NCBI RefSeq assembly: GCF_000364605.1
Contig: NZ_KB822581.1
Span: 1-64,000 of the forward strand
Direction: 5' to 3'
Length of the DNA: 64,000 bases
DNA from: Nocardioides sp. Iso805N
GTDB lineage: Bacteria > Actinomycetota > Actinomycetes > Propionibacteriales > Nocardioidaceae
The notes beneath the pieces are model-generated. The model ran no database searches and had not been told where the DNA came from. It worked only from the letters and a program-made list of their open reading frames with translations. Of the stretch, positions 24,950 to 32,931 are shown piece by piece (position 1 is the first letter of the stretch; every line of letters begins with the position of its first letter). The position numbers and the translations under genes were made by a program.

Positions 24950-25762
24950 TCAGACCCAGGATCCGTCAGCGGTCTGTCGCGCCAGCGTGTTGCCGCCGTC
25001 CCAGATGACGCCGACCTGGCGGTAGTAGCCGCCGATGATCTCCTCGACGGTGAGGTCGGCGAGCTCCTCGGTCGGCGACTCGAACAGCTTCAGGTCGACG
25101 TCGCCGGACCAGGCCTGGCCGGCTTCGAAGGAGGAGGAGCCCGAGGAGATGAGCTCGGCGTACGCGTCCTGGCCGCCGGCGATGCCGGGCAGGATCCGGT
25201 GGTGCGCCATCGGGTGGCCGTTGACGAAGCCGTTGGTCTCCGACTCCTCGCGCAGCGTCAGCACGACCTCTGCGAGCCGCCGGTCGCCCGCGGCCAGCGA
25301 GGCGCCGAAGACGCCGCCGGGGCCGATCTGCGGGGCGCCCTGGCTGAAGGGGTGGGGGCGGGTCTGCCACATGGAGCCGAGCTTCTTCGGATAGCCCTGG
25401 TGCAGGCCGCGGCCGATGGCGAAGTCCTTGTCGACCCAGATATAGACGCAGCGGGAGTAGGTCACGCCGCGGAAGGAGCACCGTACGACGACGAACGCCT
25501 CCTTGTACTGCGAGCGGATCGGGTCGAGGAGCTCCTCGCGGCTGCTGGAGCAGGACTGCCAGTCGGCCCAGATCAGCGCGACCGCGCCCGGGTCCTCGGG
25601 GGCCAGGTCGAGCGGCTCGGGGAGCAGCGCCTTCACCTTCGCGGGATCGGTGCGGTACTCGACGGTGAGAAGGTCACCGGAGTACTGCCACGGGGGGTTG
25701 GGGATCAGCGTCGCGCGGCCCGTCTCGGTGCGCGGGTAGAGGAAGCCGTTGAGCTGGCGCAA
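24950..25762 (-). CDS. Acetoacetate decarboxylase family protein
   Basis: 270 residues of the acetoacetate decarboxylase fold. The motif Gly-Tyr-Pro-Lys-Lys-Leu-Gly (123-129) contains the lysine pair that forms the Schiff base in true decarboxylases (Lys126 by analogy). Members also act as decarboxylases or hydratases on other keto acids, so it may process a keto acid from ring cleavage. The TTG start is preferred: AGGAG lies 7 bp upstream, and the longer ATG frame to 25819 would run through operator copy 4. Co-directional with marR. Confidence 0.75.
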   Translation of the reverse strand: MRQLNGFLYPRTETGRATLIPNPPWQYSGDLLTVEYRTDPAKVKALLPEPLDLAPEDPGAVALIWADWQSCSSSREELLDPIRSQYKEAFVVVRCSFRGVTYSRCVYIWVDKDFAIGRGLHQGYPKKLGSMWQTRPHPFSQGAPQIGPGGVFGASLAAGDRRLAEVVLTLREESETNGFVNGHPMAHHRILPGIAGGQDAYAELISSGSSSFEAGQAWSGDVDLKLFESPTEELADLTVEEIIGGYYRQVGVIWDGGNTLARQTADGSWV

Positions 25763-25779
25763 GGTGCACTCCTGAAGAT

Positions 25780-25795
25780 CGTTTGGATCCGTACG
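25780..25795. promoter_or_regulatory. MarR-type operator copy 4
   Basis: CGTTTGGATCCGTACG; the left half and centre match the consensus fully and the right half has two changes. Flanking AT and AT keep ATCGT/ACGAT symmetry. It lies 18 bp upstream of the TTG start of the decarboxylase-like gene. Confidence 0.7.
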
Positions 25796-25862
25796 ATACG
25801 AGAACCCGACGGCTCCCACAAGGGTTCGGGAAGGGCTTGTGTGGGCGGGCTCACAGGATTAT

Positions 25863-25878
25863 TGTTCGGATCCAAACG
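25863..25878. promoter_or_regulatory. MarR-type operator copy 5
   Basis: TGTTCGGATCCAAACG, 13 of 16 bases like the consensus. It sits 16 bp before the GTG start of the glutamine-synthetase-like gene, almost touching its GGAAGGA ribosome site. It is 83 bp from copy 4 between centres. Confidence 0.7.
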
Positions 25879-25894
25879 ATTGGAAGGACATCTC

Positions 25895-27247
25895 GTGAGC
25901 CACTTCGACACGTCCGGTCTTCCCGGAGCCCAGGACAGGCTGAGCGCGGACGGCATCGACGTCGTACGCCTCGGCTACTCCGACATCATCGGCGTCGACC
26001 GTGGCCGCGACGTCCTGGCCAGCCACTTCGCCCGCACGGTCGGCGGCGGGGTGGCGTTCTGCAAGTCCGTCTACGCCACCACCCCACTCGGTGGCGTCGT
26101 CGACTTCGACGGCGGGATCTCCGCCGGGCTGCCCGACATCATCGCCTTCCCCGACCTGAGCACGCTCCAGCCGGTGCCGTGGGAGCCGGGCGTCGCGCAC
26201 TGCATCGGCGACCTCTACAACGCCGACGGCACGCCCTCGGAGGAGAGCCCGCGCAACGTGCTGCGCAAGATCGTCGGGCAGTTCAAGGAGCTCGGACTGA
26301 CCCCGATCGTCGGACCCGAGCTCGAGTTCTACGTCCTCGAGCAGGACCCCGGCTCCGCCACCGGCTGGAAGCGGTACGGCGAGAGCTCCGGCCACGTCTA
26401 CACCACCGGACGCAAGGGCGACCCGGAGAACACGCTGCTCGACGCGCTGCGTCATCTCGGCAACTACGGCCTCGACGTCGTGGCGGCGAACCACGAGTTC
26501 TGCTCGGGCCAGTACGAGATCAACATGTGGCACTCCGACGCGCTCGACGCCGGCGACCGGGCGCACCGCTTCAAGGACGCCGTCAAAGAGCTGGCCCGCC
26601 GCCGCGGCCAGCTGGCGACGTTCATGCCCAAGCCGTTCAACGACGAGGGCGGCTCCGGCTTCCACCTGCACTTCTCGGCCGTCGACGCCGACGGCACGCC
26701 GCTCTTCTACGACGCGAACGCCGAGGACGGCCTCTCCGAGCTGGCGCGCCACGCCATCGGCGGCATCATCGCCCACGCCCCGGCGATCGCGGCCGTGGCC
26801 AACCCGACGATCAACTCCTACAAGCGCTTCGGCCCGGACACGCTCGCTCCGTGGCTGATCGACTGGGGCCTGGACAACCGCAGCGCCATGCTGCGCGTCC
26901 CGCCGGAGCGCGGCGGCGCCACCCGGCTCGAGCTGCGCCTGGGCGATGCCAGCGCCAACTCCTACCTCGCCATCGCGGGCATGCTCGCCGGTGCGATCCT
27001 CGGCATCCGCAACAAGACCGAGCCGCCGGAGGCGCTGGTCGGCTACGGCTACGACCCCGAGCGCTCCGAGATGCTGCCGCAGAGCCTCGACGAGGCCCTC
27101 GATGCCCTGGAGAAGGACAAGGAGATCGGCGAGCTCCTGGGTGCGCCCTTCATCAGCACCTTCCTCGCCTACAAGCGCGACGAGATCCAGCGCTTCCGGT
27201 CGGCTGTGACCGACTGGGAGTTCCGCGAGTACGCCACCCACATCTGA
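25895..27247 (+). CDS. Glutamine synthetase-like gamma-glutamyl amide ligase
   Basis: 450 residues of the GlnA/PuuA superfamily: an N-terminal beta-grasp domain (1-110) and a catalytic domain with Glu142 and Glu144 in Pro-Glu-Leu-Glu-Phe, a Gly-Gln-Tyr-Glu-Ile stretch at 205-209, and His257/His259 in Gly-Phe-His-Leu-His. The Asn-Pro-Thr-Ile-Asn-Ser-Tyr-Lys-Arg motif (303-311) is intact. Catabolic members ligate glutamate to an amine using ATP. The operator, the P450 and the PuuD-like hydrolase argue for this role rather than nitrogen assimilation. GTG start behind GGAAGGA. Confidence 0.82.
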   Translation: MSHFDTSGLPGAQDRLSADGIDVVRLGYSDIIGVDRGRDVLASHFARTVGGGVAFCKSVYATTPLGGVVDFDGGISAGLPDIIAFPDLSTLQPVPWEPGVAHCIGDLYNADGTPSEESPRNVLRKIVGQFKELGLTPIVGPELEFYVLEQDPGSATGWKRYGESSGHVYTTGRKGDPENTLLDALRHLGNYGLDVVAANHEFCSGQYEINMWHSDALDAGDRAHRFKDAVKELARRRGQLATFMPKPFNDEGGSGFHLHFSAVDADGTPLFYDANAEDGLSELARHAIGGIIAHAPAIAAVANPTINSYKRFGPDTLAPWLIDWGLDNRSAMLRVPPERGGATRLELRLGDASANSYLAIAGMLAGAILGIRNKTEPPEALVGYGYDPERSEMLPQSLDEALDALEKDKEIGELLGAPFISTFLAYKRDEIQRFRSAVTDWEFREYATHI

Positions 27248-27277
27248 GCCAGCTTCAGCTCTCGAGGAGATACAGCC

Positions 27278-28555
27278 ATGCCCCGCCACGCCCCTGTCGC
27301 CCTCTCGGAGGTCGACCTCGCCGACATCGACGGCTTCGCCGACGAGCGCGGCTACGCCCAGTTCGACGTGCTGCGCGCCGAGGAGCCGGTGCACTGGAAC
27401 CCCGAGCCTGACGGCCAGGGCTTCTGGAACGTCACCCGCTACGAGGACGTCTGGACCGTCGACCGCGACCCGGAGACCTTCACCTCGACGAAGTTCGTCA
27501 ACCTCGAGGACATCGACGACGACCTCGCCGACGCGCGGCGCTCGCTGCTGGAGACCGACGGCCAGCGGCACGTGGCGCTGCGCCACCTGATCCACCGCGA
27601 GTTCAGCCCCCGCAACCTGATGAAGAACTATGAGGCGTTCCTGCGGCAGCTGACCAAGCAGACCGTCGACCGAGCCTTCGCCGCCGCCGCGGAGAACGAC
27701 GGCGAGATCGACTTCGTCAAGCTGATCAGTGCTGACTTCCCGATCCAGGTGCTCGCGCGACTTCTCGACGTACCCGCCGATCACACCCCGCAGCTGATCG
27801 CCTGGGGCAACGAGATGGTGGCCAACACCGACCCCGACTACGCCAAGGTGCGCCTCGACGACCCGGAGTCGGAGAAGTACAAGCACCTGCCGTTCCGCTC
27901 GCCCACCGTGCTCGACGTGTGGGCCTACGGCAACAAGCTGCGCGAGTCGCGCATCGGCGGCGAGGGCATCGACCTGGTCTCGATCCTGGCCAACAAGATG
28001 CCGCAGGACGGCGTGGAGCTCTCGCAGGCGGACTTCAACAACTACTTCTCGCTGCTGGTCATCGCCGGCAACGAGACCACCCGGCACGCGATCAGCCAGT
28101 CGATGCTCGGCCTGCTCGAGCAGCGCGACCAGCTCGAGCTGCTGGCCGCCGATCCCGCGCTGATGGAGACCGGTGTCGAGGAGCTGCTGCGCTGGGCGTC
28201 GCCGGTCTACCACTTCCGGCGTACGGCAACCCGCGACGTGGAGCTGAGCGGCAAGGAGATCAAGGAGGGGGACAAGGTCGTGATGTGGTTCGCCTCGGGC
28301 AACCGCGACGAGCGCGTCTTCGCCGATCCCTACAAGCTCGACGTCACCCGGACCAACGTCGACCACATGACCTTCGGCAAGGGCAGCCCGCACCTGTGCC
28401 TGGGCAACAACCTGGCACGGCTGGAGATCAAGCTGATGTTCCAGGAGCTGCTGCCCCGGCTCGCCGACATCCAGCTCGTCGGCGACGTACGCCGCGTGCG
28501 GAGCAACTTCGTCAACGGCATCAAGGGCTTCCCGGTCAGGATCAAGGAGGCCTGA
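27278..28555 (+). CDS. Cytochrome P450
   Basis: 425-residue soluble bacterial monooxygenase. The I-helix motif is Ala-Gly-Asn-Glu-Thr-Thr (263-268), the ExxR motif is Glu302-Leu-Leu-Arg305, and the haem ligand is Cys374 in Phe-Gly-Lys-Gly-Ser-Pro-His-Leu-Cys-Leu-Gly. It starts 30 bp after the ligase-like gene and is probably co-transcribed with it. No ferredoxin or ferredoxin reductase gene is beside it, so electrons come from elsewhere. A likely role is hydroxylation or N-dealkylation of the amine or its gamma-glutamyl derivative (inference). Confidence 0.93.
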   Translation: MPRHAPVALSEVDLADIDGFADERGYAQFDVLRAEEPVHWNPEPDGQGFWNVTRYEDVWTVDRDPETFTSTKFVNLEDIDDDLADARRSLLETDGQRHVALRHLIHREFSPRNLMKNYEAFLRQLTKQTVDRAFAAAAENDGEIDFVKLISADFPIQVLARLLDVPADHTPQLIAWGNEMVANTDPDYAKVRLDDPESEKYKHLPFRSPTVLDVWAYGNKLRESRIGGEGIDLVSILANKMPQDGVELSQADFNNYFSLLVIAGNETTRHAISQSMLGLLEQRDQLELLAADPALMETGVEELLRWASPVYHFRRTATRDVELSGKEIKEGDKVVMWFASGNRDERVFADPYKLDVTRTNVDHMTFGKGSPHLCLGNNLARLEIKLMFQELLPRLADIQLVGDVRRVRSNFVNGIKGFPVRIKEA

Positions 28556-28581
28556 GCCCAGCCTCAGTCTGTCAGTCACAG

Positions 28582-28615
28582 CTCGACCCCCGGCCCGGAT
28601 GGGCCGGGGGTCGAG
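28582..28615 (+). terminator. Terminator after the P450 gene
   Basis: A 15-bp perfect stem (CTCGACCCCCGGCCC at 28582-28596 with 28601-28615) closes a GGAT loop and is followed by TGCTT. It lies 27 bp past the P450 stop codon. Confidence 0.85.
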
Positions 28616-28680
28616 TGCTTCGGGACATGGCCAGGGAAGAGCGGCCGGCACGCGCCCGGCAGCCGTGGAAGTGTGGGCGC

Positions 28681-29042
28681 ATGGTGATGACGACGAAGGT
28701 GTTGAGTGTGACAGTGCCGGTGCCCGATCAGGACCGAGCGCTGGCGTTCTACCGCGACGTGCTGGGCTGCGAGGTGCGTTACGACGGCGAGCCGTGGCCC
28801 GGCGCGCGGATGATCGAGGTGGTCCCCCCGGATCCTCGGTCGGCATCGTCCTGCTGCCGGCCGACAGCGAGATCCCGGTCGCGGTGAGACTGGGCACCAC
28901 CAGCGCCGAGGCCGCCTACGAGCGGCTCACGGATGCCGGGGTCACGCTGCACAACGAGGCGCCGATCTCGATCGGCGGTGGCAGCCCGATGTTCTTCTTC
29001 GACGACCCCTTCGGCAACGGTCTGGTGTACATCCAGGACTGA
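28681..29042 (+). pseudogene. Frameshifted VOC/glyoxalase-fold protein
   Basis: The first 50 codons encode a glyoxalase/bleomycin-resistance start: Val-Thr-Val-Pro-Val-Pro-Asp-Gln-Asp-Arg-Ala-Leu-Ala-Phe-Tyr. The second half, in another frame, encodes the matching end: Val-Gly-Ile-Val-Leu-Leu-Pro, then Phe-Phe-Phe-Asp-Asp-Pro-Phe-Gly-Asn. The switch falls at a six-C run (28824-28829), and one additional C would restore one frame of about 120 residues. Either a sequencing error or a real inactivation. The same gene family includes dioxygenases and resistance proteins, so no substrate is given. Confidence 0.8.
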
Positions 29043-29058
29043 TACATCGCGACGCGGG

Positions 29059-29586
29059 TCAGAGGTCGAGCGCGTGCAGGTAGCGGTCGGTCATCCGGTC
29101 CTGCGCCCATCGGGCCACGGGGCCGCCGGCGCGCGCGAGCGTGGTCGCGGGCCGGGAGAAGGCGCTGACCGTGAAGGTGACCTGGCCCAGGTCGTCGCGC
29201 TGCAGGTGGAAGCACTCCTCGCCGCTCTCGGGGTGGCCGGGCAGCGTTCCGTAGGCGAAGCCGATCCGGTCCGGTTCGTCGATCACGTAGACCACACGGC
29301 ACGGGATGCGGACGGCGATCGGTCCGACGCCCAGGCGCATCAGGACGACAGCGCCTGGCTCGGCCGACGGTGCGGACGCGGCGAGCCGGAGGCCGGCGCG
29401 CTCGTGAGCCTGCCAGGCCAGGAGGCGCGCCCCGACGCGGTGGAGGTCCGCGCCAGGGATGCGTCGGGTGCGCACGAAGTGTCGGTAGCCGGGCGGGGGA
29501 GTGTCCGCCGTTGCGCCGATCTCCGGGTAGGTGAAGGCGGCCGTTGCTAGCGCCGCGGTCGCGGCGGCCGACAGGGACGTGACCAC
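29059..29586 (-). CDS. DUF1990 family protein
   Basis: 175 residues. The family pattern is recognisable: Phe-Thr-Tyr-Pro-Glu-Ile-Gly-Ala-Thr near 18-26, Gly-Tyr-Arg-His-Phe (33-37), and Gly-Phe-Ala-Tyr-Gly-Thr-Leu-Pro-Gly-His-Pro-Glu-Ser-Gly-Glu-Glu in the second half. The family has an SRPBCC-like fold and no settled function. GTG start. It converges with the VOC gene, 16 bp away, and is separated from the phosphoesterase gene by a hairpin. Confidence 0.85.
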   Translation of the reverse strand: MVTSLSAAATAALATAAFTYPEIGATADTPPPGYRHFVRTRRIPGADLHRVGARLLAWQAHERAGLRLAASAPSAEPGAVVLMRLGVGPIAVRIPCRVVYVIDEPDRIGFAYGTLPGHPESGEECFHLQRDDLGQVTFTVSAFSRPATTLARAGGPVARWAQDRMTDRYLHALDL

Positions 29587-29614
29587 CCGACCATCATGCT
29601 GGATCCGCGAACGA

Positions 29615-29649
29615 GACAGGGCCCGGAGTCGGAGACTCCGGGCCCTGTC
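29615..29649. terminator. Hairpin downstream of the phosphoesterase gene
   Basis: GACAGGGCCCGGAGTC (29615-29630) pairs perfectly with 29634-29649 around a GGA loop. It follows the stop of the minus-strand phosphoesterase gene by about 55 bp and precedes the DUF1990 start. Confidence 0.8.
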
Positions 29650-29705
29650 GTGTCGGCATGCCTAGTGCTTGACGACCACCATCACGGCGGCGGTGCTCGC
29701 CGCCG

Positions 29706-32700
29706 TCACTGGTCGGTGTCCGTGTTGGGCACGTTGGCACCCGGAACGCGCGACGGAGCAAAGATCTGCGTGTCGCCGGGGTAGGGCGTGCTCCAGTCGT
29801 GAGCGCGGTACCAGGTGTAGCGGTTCATCAGGTCCGGGTTGGCATAGTCGGCGATGGCCATCGCACCGCTGAGGTGCTGCTGGGCCGCCCACGTGTCCCA
29901 CTCGTTGGCAACCGCCTGCTCCGCGGCGGGAACGTCCGTCGCAGCTGCCTCACTCTTCTGCAGCGCCTTGGCAGCCGCGCCGGTCCGGCCGAGGGTGTCG
30001 TTGCCACACGCCGGCGTGCCACCGCTCAGGCCCTCGGTCAGTGGGACCTGGTTGGCGATCGAGTTGTAGGGGGCGTTGTTCGGCTGGGTGCTGAAGGCGC
30101 CGTACATCGGCGTGGCCGCGGCCACCTTCTCGTTCAACGGCTGCGCGCCGAGGATCTGCTCGATCGTGCGGACCATGCTGATCTGCGAGTAGTAGGTGTC
30201 GACGACCTTGCCGTGCTGCGCCCAGGGGCTGATGACCTGGATCGGGGCACGGTGGCCGTCGACGTGGTCCGCGCCGGCCTGGCTGTCGTCCTCGGCCACG
30301 AAGACGACCGAGTCCTTCCAGATCGACGAGTGCGAGATCTCGTCGACGACCCGTCCGACGGCGACGTCGTTGTCGGCGGCCTGTGCCTCAGGGCTGGCCT
30401 GGCCGCTGGTGTGGTCGCTGGAGAACCACATCATGTTGAAGTTCGGCACACCCTTCTCGGCGCCGGCCGAGCTGGCGAGCTGGCTCTTGAAGTCCTGCTC
30501 CCAGATCGCTTCGCGGTAGATGTCCGGGATCGAGGTGTCGAAGGCCGGCGAGAGCGGGTCGCTGATCGCGTTGAGCGAGGGGATGACCGAGCCGTAGTGG
30601 GCGCCGGCGAGCGGGCCCGAGGTCAACGGCGAGGCGTCGGCATGGGCGTCGTACGCCGTCGCGGCGCAGTAGTACTGCTGCCACGTGGAGCCGGCCGGCT
30701 TGCCCTCGCCGTACTCGTACTCGCCGTAGTTCTTGGCCGTGGCGCCCGCGGCCTGGACCGCGCTCCACAGGAAGCCGGAGCGCTGGTGGCCCAGGACGTC
30801 CTCCTCGGTGTCGTAGGAGCGGGTGTACTCGCCGGCCGACGACTCGGTGTACTCCGGGTTGTCGCCCATCATCATCCAGTTGTGACCCTCGGCGGAGTTG
30901 GTGCCGATGTCGTAGGTGTTGTCGTAGAGACCGAACTGCGTGGCGAGGGCGTGCTGGTTCGGGGTGACCTCCTGGCCGAACTGCGCCAGTGTCGGGTCGC
31001 CGTTGCCCTGCTTCATGTCACCGAAGAGCTGGTCGTAGGTGCGGTTCTCCTTGACGATGAGGAAGACGTGCTTGATCTTCGAGGAGGCCTGACCGATCTG
31101 GGTCGGGACCGGGTTGGCGCTGGGCACGGTGACGGTCCTCGTGGAGCAGACCCGCTTCTTGACGACCTTGTAGAGCTTCTTGTGGTGCTTCTTCGCCTTC
31201 TTCTTCGCCTTGCCCTTGAGCTTCACCTTCACCTTGACCGTCTTGCAGGTGGTGACCTTCTGGGTGGTGCTCATCGACGGATCGGTGCTCCAGCCGTTCT
31301 GCTGGAAGACGGTCCCGGTGTCCGCCTTGATCGCGGCGTCGGTCGGCCACGTGAAGCGGGTCAGCGAAGCGGTCGTGGCGTGCGTGCCGTGCCCGGTGGC
31401 GGTAGTGGTGTTGAGGCCCTGGCTGTAGCTGAGCTTCGGGCCGCGCGCGTCGATGCCGCGACGGTTGGCGACCACGACCTTGCCGGCGGCATCCGTGAAG
31501 ACGCCCGAGGGGTAGTAGTCCGTCGGGATGAGGCCGATCTCGCTCACCGGGTCCTGTGCGTCGGCCCCGAGGGTGAAGACCTCGATGGCGTCGGCGCGGC
31601 CCAGCGAGACCAGGAGGTGGCCGTTCTGGAGGTCGATGGAGTCGGGCTCGTAGCCGACCGCCGTACCGCGGTTCTTGCCGCCGTCGCTCGCGTTCACCCA
31701 CGGTTGGGTGCTGATCGTCTGGACGACGGCGTTCGTGGCCGGGTCGATCACCGAGACGGTGTCGTCGTCGGTGTTGGCGACGTACAGCGTCTTGCCGTCG
31801 GTGTAGGTCGCGGTGGGATGGAGGCCGACCGTGATCGTCGCCGCGACACCCGTGGTGACGGTCGGGTCGATCACCGAGACGGTGCCGCCGGTCGAGGAGC
31901 CCGTGGTGCCGTTGGCTCCCACGGTCGAGCCGTAGGACTGCATCGAGGTGCCGGTCGGGTTCGCCGCGCCGCCCTCGTTCGCGACGTACAGCTTGCCGTC
32001 GACGAACGACAGCTGGCGCGGAGCGACACCGACCTTCCACTGCGCCAGGACGGATCCCGTGGCCGGGTCGATCTCGTCGACCGCGTCCTGGCCGTTGAGC
32101 GCGGCGTAGAGGTTGCCGTCGGGCCCGAAGACGGAGCCTGCCGTCAGGGCCAGCTCGGTCGTCGTCGTGGCGAACGGGTTGGCCGTGCTGGTGACGATCG
32201 GGTGGGCAGCGGTGACGACGGGCAGGAAGACCGTGCTCGGCGCGCTGAGGTTGCCCGTCGCGTCGACGGAGTAGACGTCGAAGCCGCAGGCGACCGGCAC
32301 CCACAGCTTGGAACCATCGCGCGAGAAGGTCGGGTTGCCCTGGCCGATCGTGCCGTCGGCGCTCGTGCCGCCCGGCGTACAGGTGTTCGCGCTGGTCTGG
32401 CCGGCCGGTGTGTTGACGTAGGTCATCGAGGGGAAGCCGGCGTTCACCGCCGCGTTCACGAAGGTGTTGGCTGTCTTCGCGTCGCCCACGGGGGCCGTGC
32501 CGGCGGCGGAGACGGGCTGGTAGGTGTCCAGGTTGAACATCTGTACGTCGACGGAGTGGTCCGTGCTCGTCGTCGCGAGGATGTGCCCGGTGGGGCTGAT
32601 CGCCGAACCCATGATCTTGCCGAACGGCGTCTCGAGGCGGTCACCGAGCGGGTTGATCGTCTGGTCGTCGGAGACCTGGACGCTGCCGTCGGAGTAGGTG

Positions 32701-32870
32701 GAACCGACGGTGTGGGTGCCGAACCCGACGGTGGACGCGGCGGCGATGCCACCGGTCGTGAGGGCGAGAGCGACACCGCCCGCTGCGAGGAGGCGCAGAC
32801 GCTTGCCTCTCAGGATGCCTCTGAGAGCTGAGGTGCCCTCAAGACGACGACGCCGACGTGTGACGTGCAT
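29706..32870 (-). CDS. Secreted YVTN beta-propeller/phosphoesterase fusion
   Basis: 1054 residues. A basic start and hydrophobic stretch (about 30-47) form a secretion signal. Residues 60-500 are a propeller with repeated Val-Ile-Asp-Pro-Ala-Thr and Tyr-Val-Ala-Asn motifs. A Lys-rich linker (about 555-595) leads to a phosphoesterase domain of the phospholipase C/acid phosphatase type, starting Phe-Leu-Ile-Val-Lys-Glu-Asn-Arg-Thr-Tyr-Asp-Gln. Acid residues in Val-Ala-Glu-Asp-Asp-Ser-Gln-Ala-Gly-Ala-Asp-His probably bind metal. The substrate is unknown. It lies 61 bp after the ABC permease on the same strand. Confidence 0.85.
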   Translation of the reverse strand: MHVTRRRRRLEGTSALRGILRGKRLRLLAAGGVALALTTGGIAAASTVGFGTHTVGSTYSDGSVQVSDDQTINPLGDRLETPFGKIMGSAISPTGHILATTSTDHSVDVQMFNLDTYQPVSAAGTAPVGDAKTANTFVNAAVNAGFPSMTYVNTPAGQTSANTCTPGGTSADGTIGQGNPTFSRDGSKLWVPVACGFDVYSVDATGNLSAPSTVFLPVVTAAHPIVTSTANPFATTTTELALTAGSVFGPDGNLYAALNGQDAVDEIDPATGSVLAQWKVGVAPRQLSFVDGKLYVANEGGAANPTGTSMQSYGSTVGANGTTGSSTGGTVSVIDPTVTTGVAATITVGLHPTATYTDGKTLYVANTDDDTVSVIDPATNAVVQTISTQPWVNASDGGKNRGTAVGYEPDSIDLQNGHLLVSLGRADAIEVFTLGADAQDPVSEIGLIPTDYYPSGVFTDAAGKVVVANRRGIDARGPKLSYSQGLNTTTATGHGTHATTASLTRFTWPTDAAIKADTGTVFQQNGWSTDPSMSTTQKVTTCKTVKVKVKLKGKAKKKAKKHHKKLYKVVKKRVCSTRTVTVPSANPVPTQIGQASSKIKHVFLIVKENRTYDQLFGDMKQGNGDPTLAQFGQEVTPNQHALATQFGLYDNTYDIGTNSAEGHNWMMMGDNPEYTESSAGEYTRSYDTEEDVLGHQRSGFLWSAVQAAGATAKNYGEYEYGEGKPAGSTWQQYYCAATAYDAHADASPLTSGPLAGAHYGSVIPSLNAISDPLSPAFDTSIPDIYREAIWEQDFKSQLASSAGAEKGVPNFNMMWFSSDHTSGQASPEAQAADNDVAVGRVVDEISHSSIWKDSVVFVAEDDSQAGADHVDGHRAPIQVISPWAQHGKVVDTYYSQISMVRTIEQILGAQPLNEKVAAATPMYGAFSTQPNNAPYNSIANQVPLTEGLSGGTPACGNDTLGRTGAAAKALQKSEAAATDVPAAEQAVANEWDTWAAQQHLSGAMAIADYANPDLMNRYTWYRAHDWSTPYPGDTQIFAPSRVPGANVPNTDTDQ

Positions 32871-32931
32871 GGACTGTCCTTTCCTGCAACTGCGGGTGGG
32901 AGGAGTGCCGCTTCTCGAGGTGGTGCAGGTG

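Noticed and set aside
25859..28900. A 1013-codon minus-strand frame opposite the GS-like and P450 genes
   Set aside because: The plus-strand genes have complete active-site motifs; the long frame is compositional.
29799..32831. A 1010-codon plus-strand frame opposite the phosphoesterase gene
   Set aside because: The minus-strand product has a signal peptide and recognisable domains; the plus frame is a high-GC antisense shadow with no motifs.
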